Assembly (NCBI GenBank): GCA_006384855.1
Contig: VCJN01002566.1
Location: 62,001-126,000 of the forward strand
Direction of reading: 5' to 3'
Length of the DNA: 64,000 nucleotides
From: Tetraselmis striata
Lineage: Eukaryota > Chlorophyta > Chlorodendrophyceae > Chlorodendrales > Chlorodendraceae
How positions within the stretch are numbered: position 1 is the first letter of the stretch; every line of letters begins with the position of its first letter. The notes beneath the pieces were generated by a model that saw nothing but the letters and a program-made list of their open reading frames with translations, had not been told where the DNA came from and searched no databases. A program made the translations under genes and the position numbers. Below, piece by piece: positions 46,464 through 58,837 of this stretch.

Positions 46464-47255
46464 ACACCCCCACCCCCACCCACCTATACACACGCACGCA
46501 CGCCCCCCCCCCCCCTCCCCCCCCCCCCCCCCCCCCCCCAACGCACACCCACACACAAGTAGCGACTTTCCCGATCGTCGGGATTTCGACCAGTGCGCTG
46601 GCGTCGCTTTCGGTATCCGTCGCGCCCGTCGAGGCGGACAATGCCGACCAATGCTAAAACCCAATTCTAAATGTCGGCGGAAGAGAGGCGCAGCCTCAAA
46701 AGGACAAACGTTGTAGTGGGACGGGAAAATTCACCTCCAGCACCGCGTCAATCAGCTGTGCTGTGGCCGGCGAGTCGTCATACCCCTGGGGGCGACCGCT
46801 CGAGCTCCTCTTGGAAGTTTGCCAGGATTGGTTGGACCCATTAGGCAGGAAGTTCGAGAGCGCTGCGCGCACCCCCGCCGTGAAGCTGGCGCTGGGCTTC
46901 CAGCCGTCCTCCGCCTCCCCGCTCCCGCCGGGACGAACCTCATCTGAGCGATTGAGAATGTTTGGCTCAGGTAGACAGGAGGTGGAAGTAAAAAACCTCG
47001 GAAGCATAACGCAGCATATTCTTGAACTCGAATAGTAATACGCGGGCGAGCCTCACCTGCTTCCACGTCCGGTGCCGATTCGCGCCGCACTTGGCGTACC
47101 GCCCCGTTCCGGCTGGTGCGCTCCAGGTGCGTCTCCGCCCCCGCTCCAACCGTGTCACGTTTGACCTTCGCCCCGAGTCCACTCCCTGTGCTGGACGCGC
47201 GGAGCTTCTTCGCGGTGGCTTTCGCGGCCAGCAATGCCTGGACGGTATTCGCCAT
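39536..47255 (-). CDS. Ankyrin-TRP-like cation channel with duplicated C-terminal tail, about 16 exons
   Basis: Phase-consistent exons: 47255-47057, 46943-46735, 46392-46196, 45682-45544, 45420-45359, 45238-45176, 45066-44977, about 44350-44198, about 43754-43650, 43300-43188, 43077-43027, 42850-42718, 42213-42071, 41545-41508, 41363-41208, 40931-39536 (TAG). The two exons marked about, and the joins on either side of them, are uncertain. The start is ATG 47255. Exon 3 has ankyrin-like repeats (AAIEAGAHING; LDQLMQKGADPYIKDD). Membrane segments follow: MCLLFDLLFYLAALVCTSAW, an S4-like WLRVLYFAKFTRGF, S5 (CMLILLLVLPGFLIAISLLV), the pore (FLLLGTTSWYD) and S6 NLLIAMFSDTYERI, the TRP-type signature. 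The last exon encodes a coiled coil (MEDHILAQLQALTEISKLRH) and an internally duplicated Ser/Ala-rich tail. By family it is a non-selective, probably Ca-permeable channel gated by ligand, voltage or force; its localisation is unknown. Confidence 0.8.
39850..40596 (-). repeat. Intra-exon tandem duplication in the channel tail
   Basis: Segments 40273-40596 and 39850-40165 of the last exon encode two copies of about 105 residues, each running from QMAS(A/T)QMLQRVTA through RIQKQARPGRKSTAP and TPDESGRGQGLYK to SLHEPAA. The frame is kept and identity is high at both DNA and protein level, so the duplication is recent or homogenised. Confidence 0.85.
41777..41870. repeat. Telomere-like motif pair in inverted orientation
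   Basis: GGGTTTTAGGTTTTAGGGT (about 41778-41800) is followed about 40 bp later by AACCCTAAACCCAAACCC-type sequence (about 41842-41866). They are degenerate TTTAGGG and CCCTAAA runs facing each other inside the intron between exons 42213-42071 and 41545-41508 of the channel gene. Confidence 0.7.
46432..46539 (+). repeat. (CA)n microsatellite followed by poly-C
   Basis: CA dinucleotides at 46432-46460, CACCC-type repeats, then C-rich runs at 46503-46539 with one T. All lie in intron 2 of the channel gene (poly-G then (TG)n on the coding strand). Confidence 0.85.
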
Positions 47256-48228
47256 CCCGCGGCGGGCCAAATTCGATACGCGCTCGGCCGATGCAGGCCA
47301 ATACGGGCCAAGATAGTGCAGCGCCAGAGATTGACATTCACAGGTTTATTGACAGTCAGTTGTCAAGCTGTCCGTGCTTGGGCTGCATTCACTCCCGCCT
47401 GGTTGTCCGGGGGGCGGGTGGCTTGCCGCTGCGCATGCGGCTACCTGCTGCAATTCCGAGGCGTCTAGAAGTTGTCGGACGACATCGAGGCGGGACGGAC
47501 GTTCGCGGTACGGGTGTAGGTACCCTGTGGCGACGTTATTCGCCCGCGTGTGACGACTACCGGTACGAGTACTACAAAGGATTCCCGGTACCGCCGCGCC
47601 CGGAAATTAAGCGCCCTCATCGCGATACAGCATCAAGTGAAGGATTATACTACCGGGTACGGCGGCTGCTGCTCGAATCATTATTTTAAAAAAAACGCTA
47701 ATTTAAATAATAAACCTGTGAGGGCTGCTGGTACCCTGTACAGGTAGCGACGTCATCGACCAAGTAGCAGCGCAAGCAGCAGCAGCAGCCACGACAGCAG
47801 GAGACTTGCAGCGATGCCGCCGCCGCCGCCGGAGGGCAGTCGTAATCAGCCCGCGTGCGGCTTTAATGCTGCTGTTAACACTCACCTGCTGGTTATACCC
47901 ATGTGATACTCGCAAGCTGATACAGCAGTACTGGTACCCTGGCCTGTAGCGGTTTCTAGTTTAATAATACACGACCTAGCTACGATACCTGTACCCCGTC
48001 GTGGCGGGTTTGAATTACAAATAAAGGCCTGCTACACAAATCCACTACCGCTAAAACCAGTAAGTACTAAATACAAAAATCAACACAGCAAGCCGCCGAA
48101 AAGCGGCGCGCCCGCATCCCGCACCAGGGGGGCGGATGGATGCTGAGTGATGCGCGGTACTGGTGCTGGTACAGCAGTACCGGTACTTGTGTGAATTACA
48201 AAAAGGGCAGTTCCCCAGAATTAGAAAA
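47256..48228. other. Interval upstream of the channel gene
   Basis: No supported ORF. A GCAGCAGCAGC/GCCGCCGCCGCC-rich patch lies at 47765-47835. GGTACCGG/GGTACC-type short palindromes are frequent at 47500-48200. No core promoter element could be assigned. Confidence 0.4.
48087..48117 (+). repeat. Hairpin repeat family E, copy 3
   Basis: CAAGCCGCCGAAAAGCGGCG + CGCCCGCATCCCGC. It is part of a longer direct duplication of about 70-90 bp with copy 4 (AATCAACACAG upstream, GCGGATGGATG downstream). Confidence 0.65.
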
Positions 48229-49521
48229 TCAACACAGCAAGCCGCCTAAAAGCGGCCCGCATCCCGCAAAAGGCGGGATGGATGAGTGATGCGCACACGG
48301 TTCAGTCCGGGCCACGCGAGCACGTGTGTGTGTAGGTGATCCTCGGACGTGCTGTGCAGCTTCAGCAACGGGATGGGAGACGAATCTGCGCCGTCTGATG
48401 AGGCAGCGAGCACGCTCTCGAGCGGCCACCAAGCTCAGGACCCCGAGGAAATCTCTTGCGAGCAAGGCCTCCTGGTGAGCCCGGATGATGCACCGAGTGC
48501 CCCGCGATGAGAGGGCACCCCGGTCCGCAGCCAAGCATGCGATACCACGCACTGTGCGGTGCACCCCCTTGCTCACCTCACCCACTGTGCCGAAGACCAT
48601 GCCCGTGTACTCCGACATATCCAGGATGTCTCGAAGAGGACCCTTCTGTCCGGGCTCTGTGTTGTGCCACGCCGCGTCCCGCGCAGCCAACCCCCGTTGT
48701 ATGTCGCCCAACAGGGAGCGCTCAAACCGATCCACAGCTGTGGCCCGGGGCGCTGAAGTGTACTTGACCCCGTACCGCATAGTCTTGAACTCTAGCAGCG
48801 TGGACTTCAAGCTCCGGGGATCATAGCTCCCGGTCACGACGTTGAACGCCGGAAGGGAGAGCTCTGCGTCCGGCACTAGGTCCTTGAGTTCATCCCGGGG
48901 TACGGTGTTGCCGAGAGGCACTGCCTGCTGGAACAAGTCATCCACCTCCCGCCGTACCGCGATACCTAGGTCGTGAACACAGTGATCGCGGAAGGCATCT
49001 GCGATAGCGTCGTGCTGTACACGCCAGTGAGCGTCTCCAGGCGCCGGGAGGTTCATGAGCGCGTCGCCGTATAGATCAACAGTGACGGGGTTGTGCTCCG
49101 TCGAGGGCAGAGTAATCTGGCACCCAACCACCGGGGCCAAGCACGGGCTAGGCAGAAAGAAGTACCCGGCAGCGACCTCTCGCAGCTCATGCGGAGTCAT
49201 GGCTGTCCGCGCGGTGGGGATGGCCACTGTCCACATGCCTGACGCCGCGTCGAGCTGGTTGAACAAGATCCGTTCCCTACATGTGGCAGGGAGAGCGCAC
49301 ACCTCATTTCGAAGCCGGGAGTTGTTGGCCTGGTCTAGAAATGCCGGTACTTGTACGAGCAGTACCTCGTTGTACACGTGATGTAGCGCTTGGCGCCGCC
49401 CCATGTAGCCCCCGCCGCCTGTGACGAGGCGCCGCGGCGGTGCGCCGCCCGCGGATTTGAGGTGATGTTCGGTCGTCCTGCGTCGTCCGCCTGCTTGGCT
49501 ATCCCCATGGGAAACGATCAT
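48229..49521 (-). CDS. Retroelement-derived protein with PD-(D/E)XK nuclease-like motif
   Basis: A 430-codon frame from ATG 49521 with no introns. An N-terminal segment is rich in short helices (MGRRQALHHVYNEVLLVQVP). WRVQHDAIADAFRDHCVHDL follows, and then VPDAELSL and, about 25 residues on, STLLEFKTMRYGVKY; together PD...E-x-K fits the PD-(D/E)XK active-site pattern. The segment MVFGTVGEVSKGVHRTV resembles the end of C-terminal domains that I recall following reverse transcriptases in some algal and other eukaryotic retroelements, where a His-rich RHD motif precedes the nuclease. No RT lies upstream, so this is a detached or truncated piece. The last 80 residues are Arg/His/Pro-rich and may be read-through of non-coding DNA. 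Confidence 0.5.
   Translation of the reverse strand: MIVSHGDSQAGGRRRTTEHHLKSAGGAPPRRLVTGGGGYMGRRQALHHVYNEVLLVQVPAFLDQANNSRLRNEVCALPATCRERILFNQLDAASGMWTVAIPTARTAMTPHELREVAAGYFFLPSPCLAPVVGCQITLPSTEHNPVTVDLYGDALMNLPAPGDAHWRVQHDAIADAFRDHCVHDLGIAVRREVDDLFQQAVPLGNTVPRDELKDLVPDAELSLPAFNVVTGSYDPRSLKSTLLEFKTMRYGVKYTSAPRATAVDRFERSLLGDIQRGLAARDAAWHNTEPGQKGPLRDILDMSEYTGMVFGTVGEVSKGVHRTVRGIACLAADRGALSSRGTRCIIRAHQEALLARDFLGVLSLVAARERARCLIRRRRFVSHPVAEAAQHVRGSPTHTRARVARTEPCAHHSSIPPFAGCGPLLGGLLC
48237..48267 (+). repeat. Hairpin repeat family E, copy 4
   Basis: CAAGCCGCCTAAAAGCGG + CCCGCATCCCGC. It overlaps the 3' end of the minus-strand ORF above, so the C-terminal codons of that ORF are probably repeat-derived. 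Confidence 0.65.
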
Positions 49522-51395
49522 ACTTTACTTCATTGCTGTAGTGGAAGTTTTCTATTGCCTGTTCGGATGGTTTCCTGGTCGCATCTAGCTCATGTAAGGC
49601 CATTCCGACAAAATGATCTGGTTTAGGTCACACACCCCTCCATTTTGAGGCCCCCCTCCGGTTTGTTTGTAATGATTTTCTAGTACTTTTTATACTGCGG
49701 CACACTATGTAATTCATCTTGAGATGTGGAATGCACTTCCAACAACGTGATGCACCATGCCTCTCCCCCACCCCAACTACCTATGCTAAGCCACTAACAT
49801 GCAGAGGGGTGGGAAACATTTGAAAGAACAAGCGTTGAGTATTGCCCCGGCGACCAAACAGAAAGCACCTGGCGGCGGTGCTGCGGGCTTGGTGCGGTTG
49901 TAGTGATGGTTTTGGATACAAACTCTATTATTTGAGAGTCTTCCCGTCAACGCATGAATGGTCGTGCGCTGCGCTGCGGTTGCTAATTCCATCATTCCAT
50001 GCACTAGCCTCCCAGCATGTTGTAGTACATTGTAATGGCCCGAAATCGCGATTTTCCCACGGAATGTGCTTGTAATCGCTGTATATACTGTGTGATCGCC
50101 ACTTCTCTGCTGGGCTCGCTAGTCGCAATGAAGTCCCCGGTGGGTCCGCTTCCCGTAGTTGCTACCAGTACCATGTCGTGCCGTCCCCATATTACATTGG
50201 GCCCACATCGCGCCTCGCGCGGTTACCCGTAATCTTTGGGACTTCCGCCACATTGTACTTTAACACCTCACAATAAGCTCCGTGACGACTCGCAACGGCC
50301 ATTTTATGTACTACCATGCATCGCACCAGCGCAGGCTGCCACGCCAAGTGGCGACATGATGGCAAAACTGCGAGCCCCCTGCTTGGCTAATGGTCATATT
50401 GAGAATTATAGCGGTTTGAATTGCACGGGGCTAAGTACGACATATGTTACCCGACGTTACAAATTCCGCCATACGCGGCTAGGACGCTACTGCCGTGAGC
50501 CCACGTCAATTTCTCACCCCGATATAATGCCCCGCGACGCGGCGGTGTCTCCACCTTCTGCCTTTGCGCCAGCTTCCAGCTAGCGCAATCCACCCTTCCC
50601 AACCCTTTCATGCGTGCTTTATTTGGGGCCCGAGCCCATGTGCCAAACGTTGTAAGAGATCTGACACCTTTTTGGCAACATTGCGAGCCCCCTACTTTGC
50701 TAATGTGCTGATATGTGCAGACCACAGCGCATCTCCATCCAGCTGGAACGTCACCCCAGCCAGCCCACCCCCGCAGGCAAAGGCAAGACAACCACAACTG
50801 CTAAGATCAAGAAGCAGCAGCCCAGGGGCCGCAGCTGCTCGGACGGCGCCACCCGCAACCGCAACAGGAGCAAGCCACGCCTCTCTGGCACCCGCAACTC
50901 AAACATCGAGTGGATAACAGACGACGATGCAGCCCACCCGTCCAACAGCTCGCACCAGTAAGCTGCTAAGCGAGCCACTCCATCAACAACCAAGCCAGCT
51001 GACTCAAGACCTCCGCCCACCGCGAACTATGTGCCCGGTGCAGCTCATACACCACTACACACCCGGAAACTCACCACACACACTGAACACACACCGCCGA
51101 TTCCCACAGCCACCACAGACAACACCTCCCCAATTACATGTCGGAGGGCACCGTAGCCCCCACCAATCATACCAGCCGGCTCAGCGGTGGATAAATACTG
51201 AGCACTACATAGCTACTCCGGTCAGCCCCCTTCCCCATCACACCTTGGTAGCTGCAGGCGGGACGCTTCGGCTGCCTAAGCTTGCATGCTGAGCTCTGGA
51301 TGGGATAGGCATGACTTAGGCAGGGACAGCAGGGGGGCGCTACTGTCCTAGCTTCAGCCCGCAGGAAGAAGGAGGGGCTTGGGCACACATGAGGA
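49522..51395. other. No confident gene; possible upstream exons of the UBA gene
   Basis: AT-richer to 50.7 kb. A plus-strand frame at 50713-50961 has a basic, Gly/Thr/Lys-rich composition and ends in SNIEWITDDDAAHPSNSSHQ with a potential donor GTAAGC. It could be an exon, but its phase does not match the known downstream exon. 50990-51160 is C/A-rich. Confidence 0.35.
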
Positions 51396-51472
51396 AGGCC
51401 GTTAGCTTGAGTTGTGTTACACCTAGTGTTTCCTACCATGGTCAGAGATAGCAAGTCCTAGGAACAACTCAA
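51396..51472 (+). repeat. Dispersed repeat family B, 3'-end fragment
   Basis: About 75 bp matching the end of the copies at 9945-10025 and 35540-35620 (GCTTGAG-TTG, CAGAGATAGCA, CCTAGGAACAACTCA). The inferred 3' splice site of the UBA-gene exon (AG at 51460-51461) lies inside it. Confidence 0.6.
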
Positions 51473-51962
51473 GCGTCAGGAGAAACGACCTGCTGGCGTG
51501 CAGGTGCAAAAGACGTAAGCGCTTGTCACCTCCTTACCGAATGCTACTGGAGTTGGTATCTCACCATGTTTTGCCAGCACAGGGACTGTGGGCACATGTG
51601 TTTGAAGGGTGTGCGTGTGTGAGTCGGGGGGGGGGGGGGGGGGGTTGGGGGAGGGGAGGGCTAAGGATGAATCTCTGTTCGCAGACTGGATTTGAAGCGG
51701 CGGAAAGGGAAGCCTGGCAGGGGGCATGAAGATGATGGCTACGTTAAACCCCCTGCCGGGGACACCATACAGCAATTAATGGTGAGATACTGAATTCGCA
51801 GCCTTTTATTACATCTCCTCCTGACATCTAGGTATGTCTAACGATTTTTATGATCCCTTGCAGGGTATGGGGTTTGCCAGGTCTAAGTGTCTGGATGCAC
51901 TGAAGGAATGCGATGGCACCCTGGAGCTTGCGATCGAGTTCCTCTTCTCAAATTGTGTTTGA
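51462..51962 (+). CDS. 3' exons of a UBA-domain protein
   Basis: Three plus-strand exons join in phase: 51462-51514 (EQLKRQEKRPAGVQVQK), 51685-51781 (LDLKRRKGKPGRGHEDDGYV then TIQQLM) and 51864-51962 (GMGFARSKCLDALKECDGTL, ELAIEFLFSNCV, TGA). The last two exons form a UBA fold: the M-G-F loop, A-L in helix 2 and the E-x-A-I-E-F-L-F helix are the family hallmarks. UBA domains bind ubiquitin or stabilise multidomain proteins. Upstream exons were not identified, so the protein's identity is open. An 18-nt G run (51627-51644) lies in the first visible intron. The stop is 244 bp from the stop of the convergent SnRK1 gene. Confidence 0.65.
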
Positions 51963-52206
51963 AGATTTGTTGGTTGTTGCATTGGTATGAAACTTGCAAT
52001 CATGTATGGCGCTGCCAAACTACAATGCACTGGTGATTGGCAGTTGCCTCCATATTGCTACAATTTTAACATCAGATAGCCACTTATGGTGCAGCGAGGA
52101 CACGAATCCCATATGTCTTAACTCCCTTGCAGAACAAACAAAATGCCAACCAGTGCGTAACACCGGTACACCTGTGAAATCAGGGCTAAGTCCAGCACTA
52201 GGGGAC
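51963..52206. other. Shared 3' intergenic interval between convergent genes
   Basis: 244 bp separate the UBA gene's TGA (plus) from the kinase gene's TAA (minus). Both 3' UTRs and poly(A) sites must fit here or overlap. No TGTAA-type algal poly(A) signal stands out. Confidence 0.5.
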
Positions 52207-54903
<2,697 letters not shown>

Positions 54904-55535
54904 ATCTGCACTGGTCTCGTCAATCGCAGTTACAGCCGGGGTGTGGACGGGCAGCTTTCCGCTGGCCCGTACTTAAGTTCCGCAGGGTACACGGAGTCGC
55001 GTTGCCAGAAAACCAGTGTGATCACGTACAGCCGCACAGTAGCTTTATCGTTCGTAGCGCTGCGTGCAATCACACCAGAGCGTGTCCCTCAGCGAGCTCT
55101 GCCCGGCAGGGTGCTATGCGTATCCTGCTAGCGGCGGCTTGCTAACAGAATACGTCGGTGATGCGCTTGTTATCACGCGTCGTCTGCAATGCTGCTCACC
55201 GGCCTACTTGCCACCTTGCGCGCATAAGCACGGAGAAACCCGCACAACCCATCCAGACACTGCAAGTACCTCCGGTACCACCGATACCGGTAGCGCTACT
55301 GGTACAGTTGTACTACAAGATATGTTGTGCGCGTTCATCCACTATCTATACCTGAATAACCGCGTCAATCGGAAATTTTGGTGATTTCCGATATCGCCTT
55401 CTGCTGCTAGCTCATGTAAATATTAATAATCGCGTCAATGATGACGACATGCTGATGATGATGCTGACGATGACATGACGACATCGATCCTTTTTCCCCG
55501 CCCCGCCCGGGACACACTGGTTTTTCCCCCCGTCC
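54904..55535. promoter_or_regulatory. Upstream region of the SnRK1 gene
   Basis: About 600 bp upstream of the kinase ATG with no supported ORF. No TATA box could be assigned with confidence. A GATGATGATG/GACGATGAC patch lies at 55435-55490. The label rests only on position. Confidence 0.3.
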
Positions 55536-55735
55536 CTGGGACAGGACTGGCACCAGTGAAGCCCTTGCAGCAGGGGTAACCCTGCTTGCAGCGTCTCTAC
55601 GACGGCGGTTTGGGCAGCGATCAAGTGACGGAAAGCCCTGGGTGGGGGACGCTCCGCTACGTCTACGGTCAAGAAGCAACTTGCCGAAGCATTCTGCATT
55701 GCTAATTGAAGGCCAGTGATGGAATCACCAACACT
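55536..55735 (-). repeat. Dispersed repeat family C, copy 3
   Basis: Reverse complement of 12440-12612. Its minus-strand frame (about 55699-55500) encodes VETLQAGLPLLQGLHWCQSC. It abuts family D, so two repeat families are stacked left of the tyrosine-recombinase element. Confidence 0.7.
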
Positions 55736-55747
55736 GTTCGATCACCG

Positions 55748-56012
55748 TTCCCCTATCTCTTGGGTTGAGCGGAGAAAAACGGAGAGTCCGAAATATGCCG
55801 CATTGTGAGTGAAGTAATACCGGTAGCACAGCGGATCGATTGCGATATGCGACATGTCCGTCCTCCGTCCTCCGCGTGTTTTGCATGTTCGTGTATGAAA
55901 CGTCATACGTTCGATATTTAATCGTTTGACTTCCCGGTACAGGGTCGTGTATGTCTAATTTCTGAATGAACGCGCGTGTATTCTAGCCAGGCACGTCATA
56001 TATCCGTCTGAT
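55748..56012 (+). repeat. Dispersed repeat family D, copy 2
   Basis: Matches 36363-36633. It ends where the left 188-bp direct repeat starts. Confidence 0.75.
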
Positions 56013-56200
56013 ATGATCTAAACTAGTTTATGGGGTTTCCTCCCTTGACCTAACCGCTTTTTAGCTACAAGTGCTCCTCAGTGGTGCGGGAACTAGGCAT
56101 CTGTTGTTGCGCCCTTTTTGGGTGCAGCACGAGTAGACATAAAAGCAGCCAGAACAGCTGAGCCTGCCATCTTCCAGTTTTCGCTGCGTTCCACGCAGCG
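56013..56200 (+). repeat. Left 188-bp direct repeat
   Basis: Starts ATGATCTAAACTAGTTTATG and ends TTCCACGCAGCG. Contains the reverse complement of the final codons of the ORF at 58996-59994, here detached from that ORF. Confidence 0.9.
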
Positions 56201-56313
56201 ATGTAAAAAATGTGTCGTAACCAGTTGCGAGCAAGGTCACCCCAGGTTGTTCAAGACCACACCCGGCTCACCACCCGAGTGTGATATTCTCGTCCGTACG
56301 TCCGTGCGTTACC

Positions 56314-57168
56314 ATGCCAGATGGAGAAGAACCCGTCGCGGAGCCGACGCTGGAGTCGTTGCAAGCAGATGTGCGAGCGCTGGCTACAGCTGTAGCTCAA
56401 TTGACGGCTCGTGAGCGCGTTGCTGACGGAGAAGGGGCACATGGCTCCGGCTTCGGGCAGCGCGTCGCGGGACAGCCGACAGGCAGCGGGGGAGCCGCAG
56501 AGCGCCCCGACTTGCTAGAGCTAGCCCAGAGCGGCCGTGTCGGAGCAAAATCCGCGAGTGTCGAGGATGATTCCCTCGCGGTGCCATAACTACTGCAGAG
56601 AGCAGAGTATGGTTACGAGGCCGTTCGACCGGTCAGCCGAGTGCCTGGACTCTTTCCCCTGAGCACCGACCTAACGAACGAGTGCCTCAAGCAGGATGAC
56701 CGGCGTCTGCCGGCCCATGAGGAGTATTTGTGGATGTCGTGTTTCGGGGCCCACATGGCCGCACTTTTCGTGGCTCTCGACGAGCTGCTGCCCTACGTCC
56801 CTGTCACCAACCAGGACTTCACCCCTTACCTCGCGAGAGCTCGGAACCACGCCGAGGCCATCGACAAGGCGTTTCGGTTTCGTTTGGCCTTCCTGCGGGG
56901 GCTAAATGAGATCAAGCGTGTGCACGGTGACCAAGGTGTTCTGGACGTGCTGCGAGCCCAGCACTTTCAGCCTGCTTCGGAGCATCTGGGTTCTGCGATT
57001 TTTGGGGACCTCATGAGGGACTACGAGCGCCGAGTCTTCAATGCGACCGTTGCCAGCAGCGCAAAGGCGACCGCTACTGCTCGAGTGGCGGCTGCAGCTG
57101 CAGGTCGTGGACGTGGGCGAGGACGAGGCGGGGGACGCGGGCGTGGCCGCGAAGGTGAGCACGAGTGA
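56314..57168 (+). pseudogene. ORF1 of the tyrosine-recombinase element, one in-frame stop
   Basis: ATG 56314 opens a frame with an N-terminal heptad-like helix (LESLQADVRALATAVAQL), interrupted by a TAA at 56587-56589. The same frame then continues through LFPLSTDLTNECLKQDDRRL, a helical middle (YLARARNHAEAIDKAFRFRL) and an RGRGRGRGGGRGRGREGE tail to TGA 57166. A coiled coil plus an RGG-type nucleic-acid-binding tail fits a gag-like or accessory protein. The TAA may be a mutation, or two proteins may be made. A good donor (AAG|GTGAGC at 57156) just before the stop could splice the tail elsewhere. Confidence 0.5.
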
Positions 57169-57559
57169 CGGTGTGGGGCGCCTTCCGTCGGAGCTGCTGG
57201 AGCTTTGTGAGGCCACCTTTCGGTGACCGCCGCAAGACGCACCCTTGCAGCTCAACGGCGGGATGAGCGCCCTGTGTCATGACCTGACCCCCCCCCCCCC
57301 CCCACCTTACAGACTTCCTTTAGACCTTCCTCGGTGCGGCGCTTCTTACAGCTACAGCCGCGTGTGGCTCAACCATCCACACACCTGCACATGGCGGCTC
57401 AACCAACCGCTTTCTTTTCACCATCTCTGCGTCCGTCGGTTGTTACACTACGTGTTACAACTGGTTCGCAACGACCAAGTTTCGCGCGGGTACTTTACGC
57501 GCGTGACATGCGCTACGAGCGCGAAGGGCGCGCGGGGCGGCCCTCTTACCTGAACCTGA

Positions 57560-58837
57560 ACCCCGCAAACCCGTACCGTGGCTACTGCAAACCCGTCCAG
57601 CAGCTACCGGCCAACCGCCGGGAGCCGAACCGCTGCTGCCGAGTACTTTGCGAACAGTAGTCGCACCGGTGGAACCCTGTCGGTAAAACGGCGCACTTAC
57701 GTGATTGACGAGCCCGAAGCTGTCGCTCCCTGGGCTGCTTCATTGCGATCCCGACTGCGGGACGCGTTCGGCTCAGACGAGCTGGGCCAAAGGACGCTCG
57801 ACTTACTGTCCTGCTCCCTCAGCGCTCAGACACTCAAGAGCTACGCCGGCCGGCTGTCTCAATTCGCAGAGTTCCGCCACGACTCCGAGAACATCAGCCC
57901 GCTGGAGGCGACTACTGCCACTGTCGTTCGGTATGTTGCTTGGATCGGCGAGCGAGGACGCATTGCAGCTAAGTCGCTGCAGCCTTATTTGTCTGCAATC
58001 AACACCTTCTTCGAGCTGCACAACCTCGACCCAATCGCCAAGGACAGCCTACACCTGACTTCAGCAAGGCGTGGGCTGATGCTGCGCCAGCGTCGACTGG
58101 GCGCTGCCCCCTTACGTGTCCCTCTGCATGCGGATGTAGCTTACCGCTTCGTTACAAAAGCCGAGCTGATTGTGTCTGCTCCCTACCCAGAGTACCACCA
58201 CGACTTCCGAGCCCTCCTGGCCTCGGTTGTCAACTTCATGTTCTTTGCCAGGGGCCTCACTGGCGTGTCATGTCGAGTGCGAGACGTGCACGTTGACGCC
58301 TACAACATCACCCTGCAAGTGTACCGAGAGAAGGGTCGCGCTGGTCGACGGGGACCCGACGACCTAGGCGTACTTCTCCTCCCAGTGTCAGAGCACCCCC
58401 GAGTGGCGCGTCTCCTGCACCACTTCCTCGACCACGTCCAGTCTGCTCCCCTTGTCATTGTTGGGCTGGCTGTGTCAAATTTCTGGGCTGTCAAATCAAA
58501 CGAGCAGTCACAGTCCTGGACTGCGGCTACAATGTCAGACTGGCTGACCACAGCCGTCCGTCTAGTCAACGCTGCCCCCCCCGCTGGCACCTCATGGACC
58601 TCGCACAGTCTTCGCAAGGGCGCAGCCTCTGCAGCGAACGCCATCGGGGTACCATTGTCCCACATTCGCTACCAAGGCGGTTGGGTCACTAACTCTGACG
58701 TCGTTCTGGACTACATCGACCCCAACGTTCTTCCTTCACCTGGCGCATGGTTCTTCTTTGGACACATCGCCCCCCTACGCCACTTCCAAATCCAACAGGA
58801 CTCCGCAGCGGTGGCCTTCTCAGTGCCTCCTTCATGA
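57560..58837 (+). CDS. Tyrosine recombinase (phage-integrase-like) of the element
   Basis: The frame is open from 57560 to TGA 58835-58837. There is no ATG until deep in the domain; GTG 57578 gives 419 residues, used for numbering. The SAM-like core-binding region is at about 80-160 (SAQTLKSYAGRLSQFAEF). Catalytic set: Arg225 in FFARGLTGVS, Lys252 in YREKGRAGRR, H343-x-x-R346 in TSHSLRKGA, Trp369 in YQGGWV (the usual second His/Trp position) and Tyr379 in VLDYIDP. All key residues are present, so it could be active. The start must come from an upstream exon, a frameshift or a non-AUG codon: an upstream plus frame (ATG about 57391, to 57660) overlaps it by about 100 nt in the -1 frame. It would cut and rejoin DNA at the element ends, probably within the 188-bp repeats. 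Confidence 0.85.
   Translation, partial: TPQTRTVATANPSSSYRPTAGSRTAAAEYFANSSRTGGTLSVKRRTYVIDEPEAVAPWAASLRSRLRDAFGSDELGQRTLDLLSCSLSAQTLKSYAGRLSQFAEFRHDSENISPLEATTATVVRYVAWIGERGRIAAKSLQPYLSAINTFFELHNLDPIAKDSLHLTSARRGLMLRQRRLGAAPLRVPLHADVAYRFVTKAELIVSAPYPEYHHDFRALLASVVNFMFFARGLTGVSCRVRDVHVDAYNITLQVYREKGRAGRRGPDDLGVLLLPVSEHPRVARLLHHFLDHVQSAPLVIVGLAVSNFWAVKSNEQSQSWTAATMSDWLTTAVRLVNAAPPAGTSWTSHSLRKGAASAANAIGVPLSHIRYQGGWVTNSDVVLDYIDPNVLPSPGAWFFFGHIAPLRHFQIQQDSAAVAFSVPPS

Noticed and set aside
50564-50917. Plus-strand 118-codon frame
   Set aside because: It overlaps the more protein-like frame 50713-50961 and is Ser/Pro/Ala-rich; neither could be joined in phase to the UBA exons.
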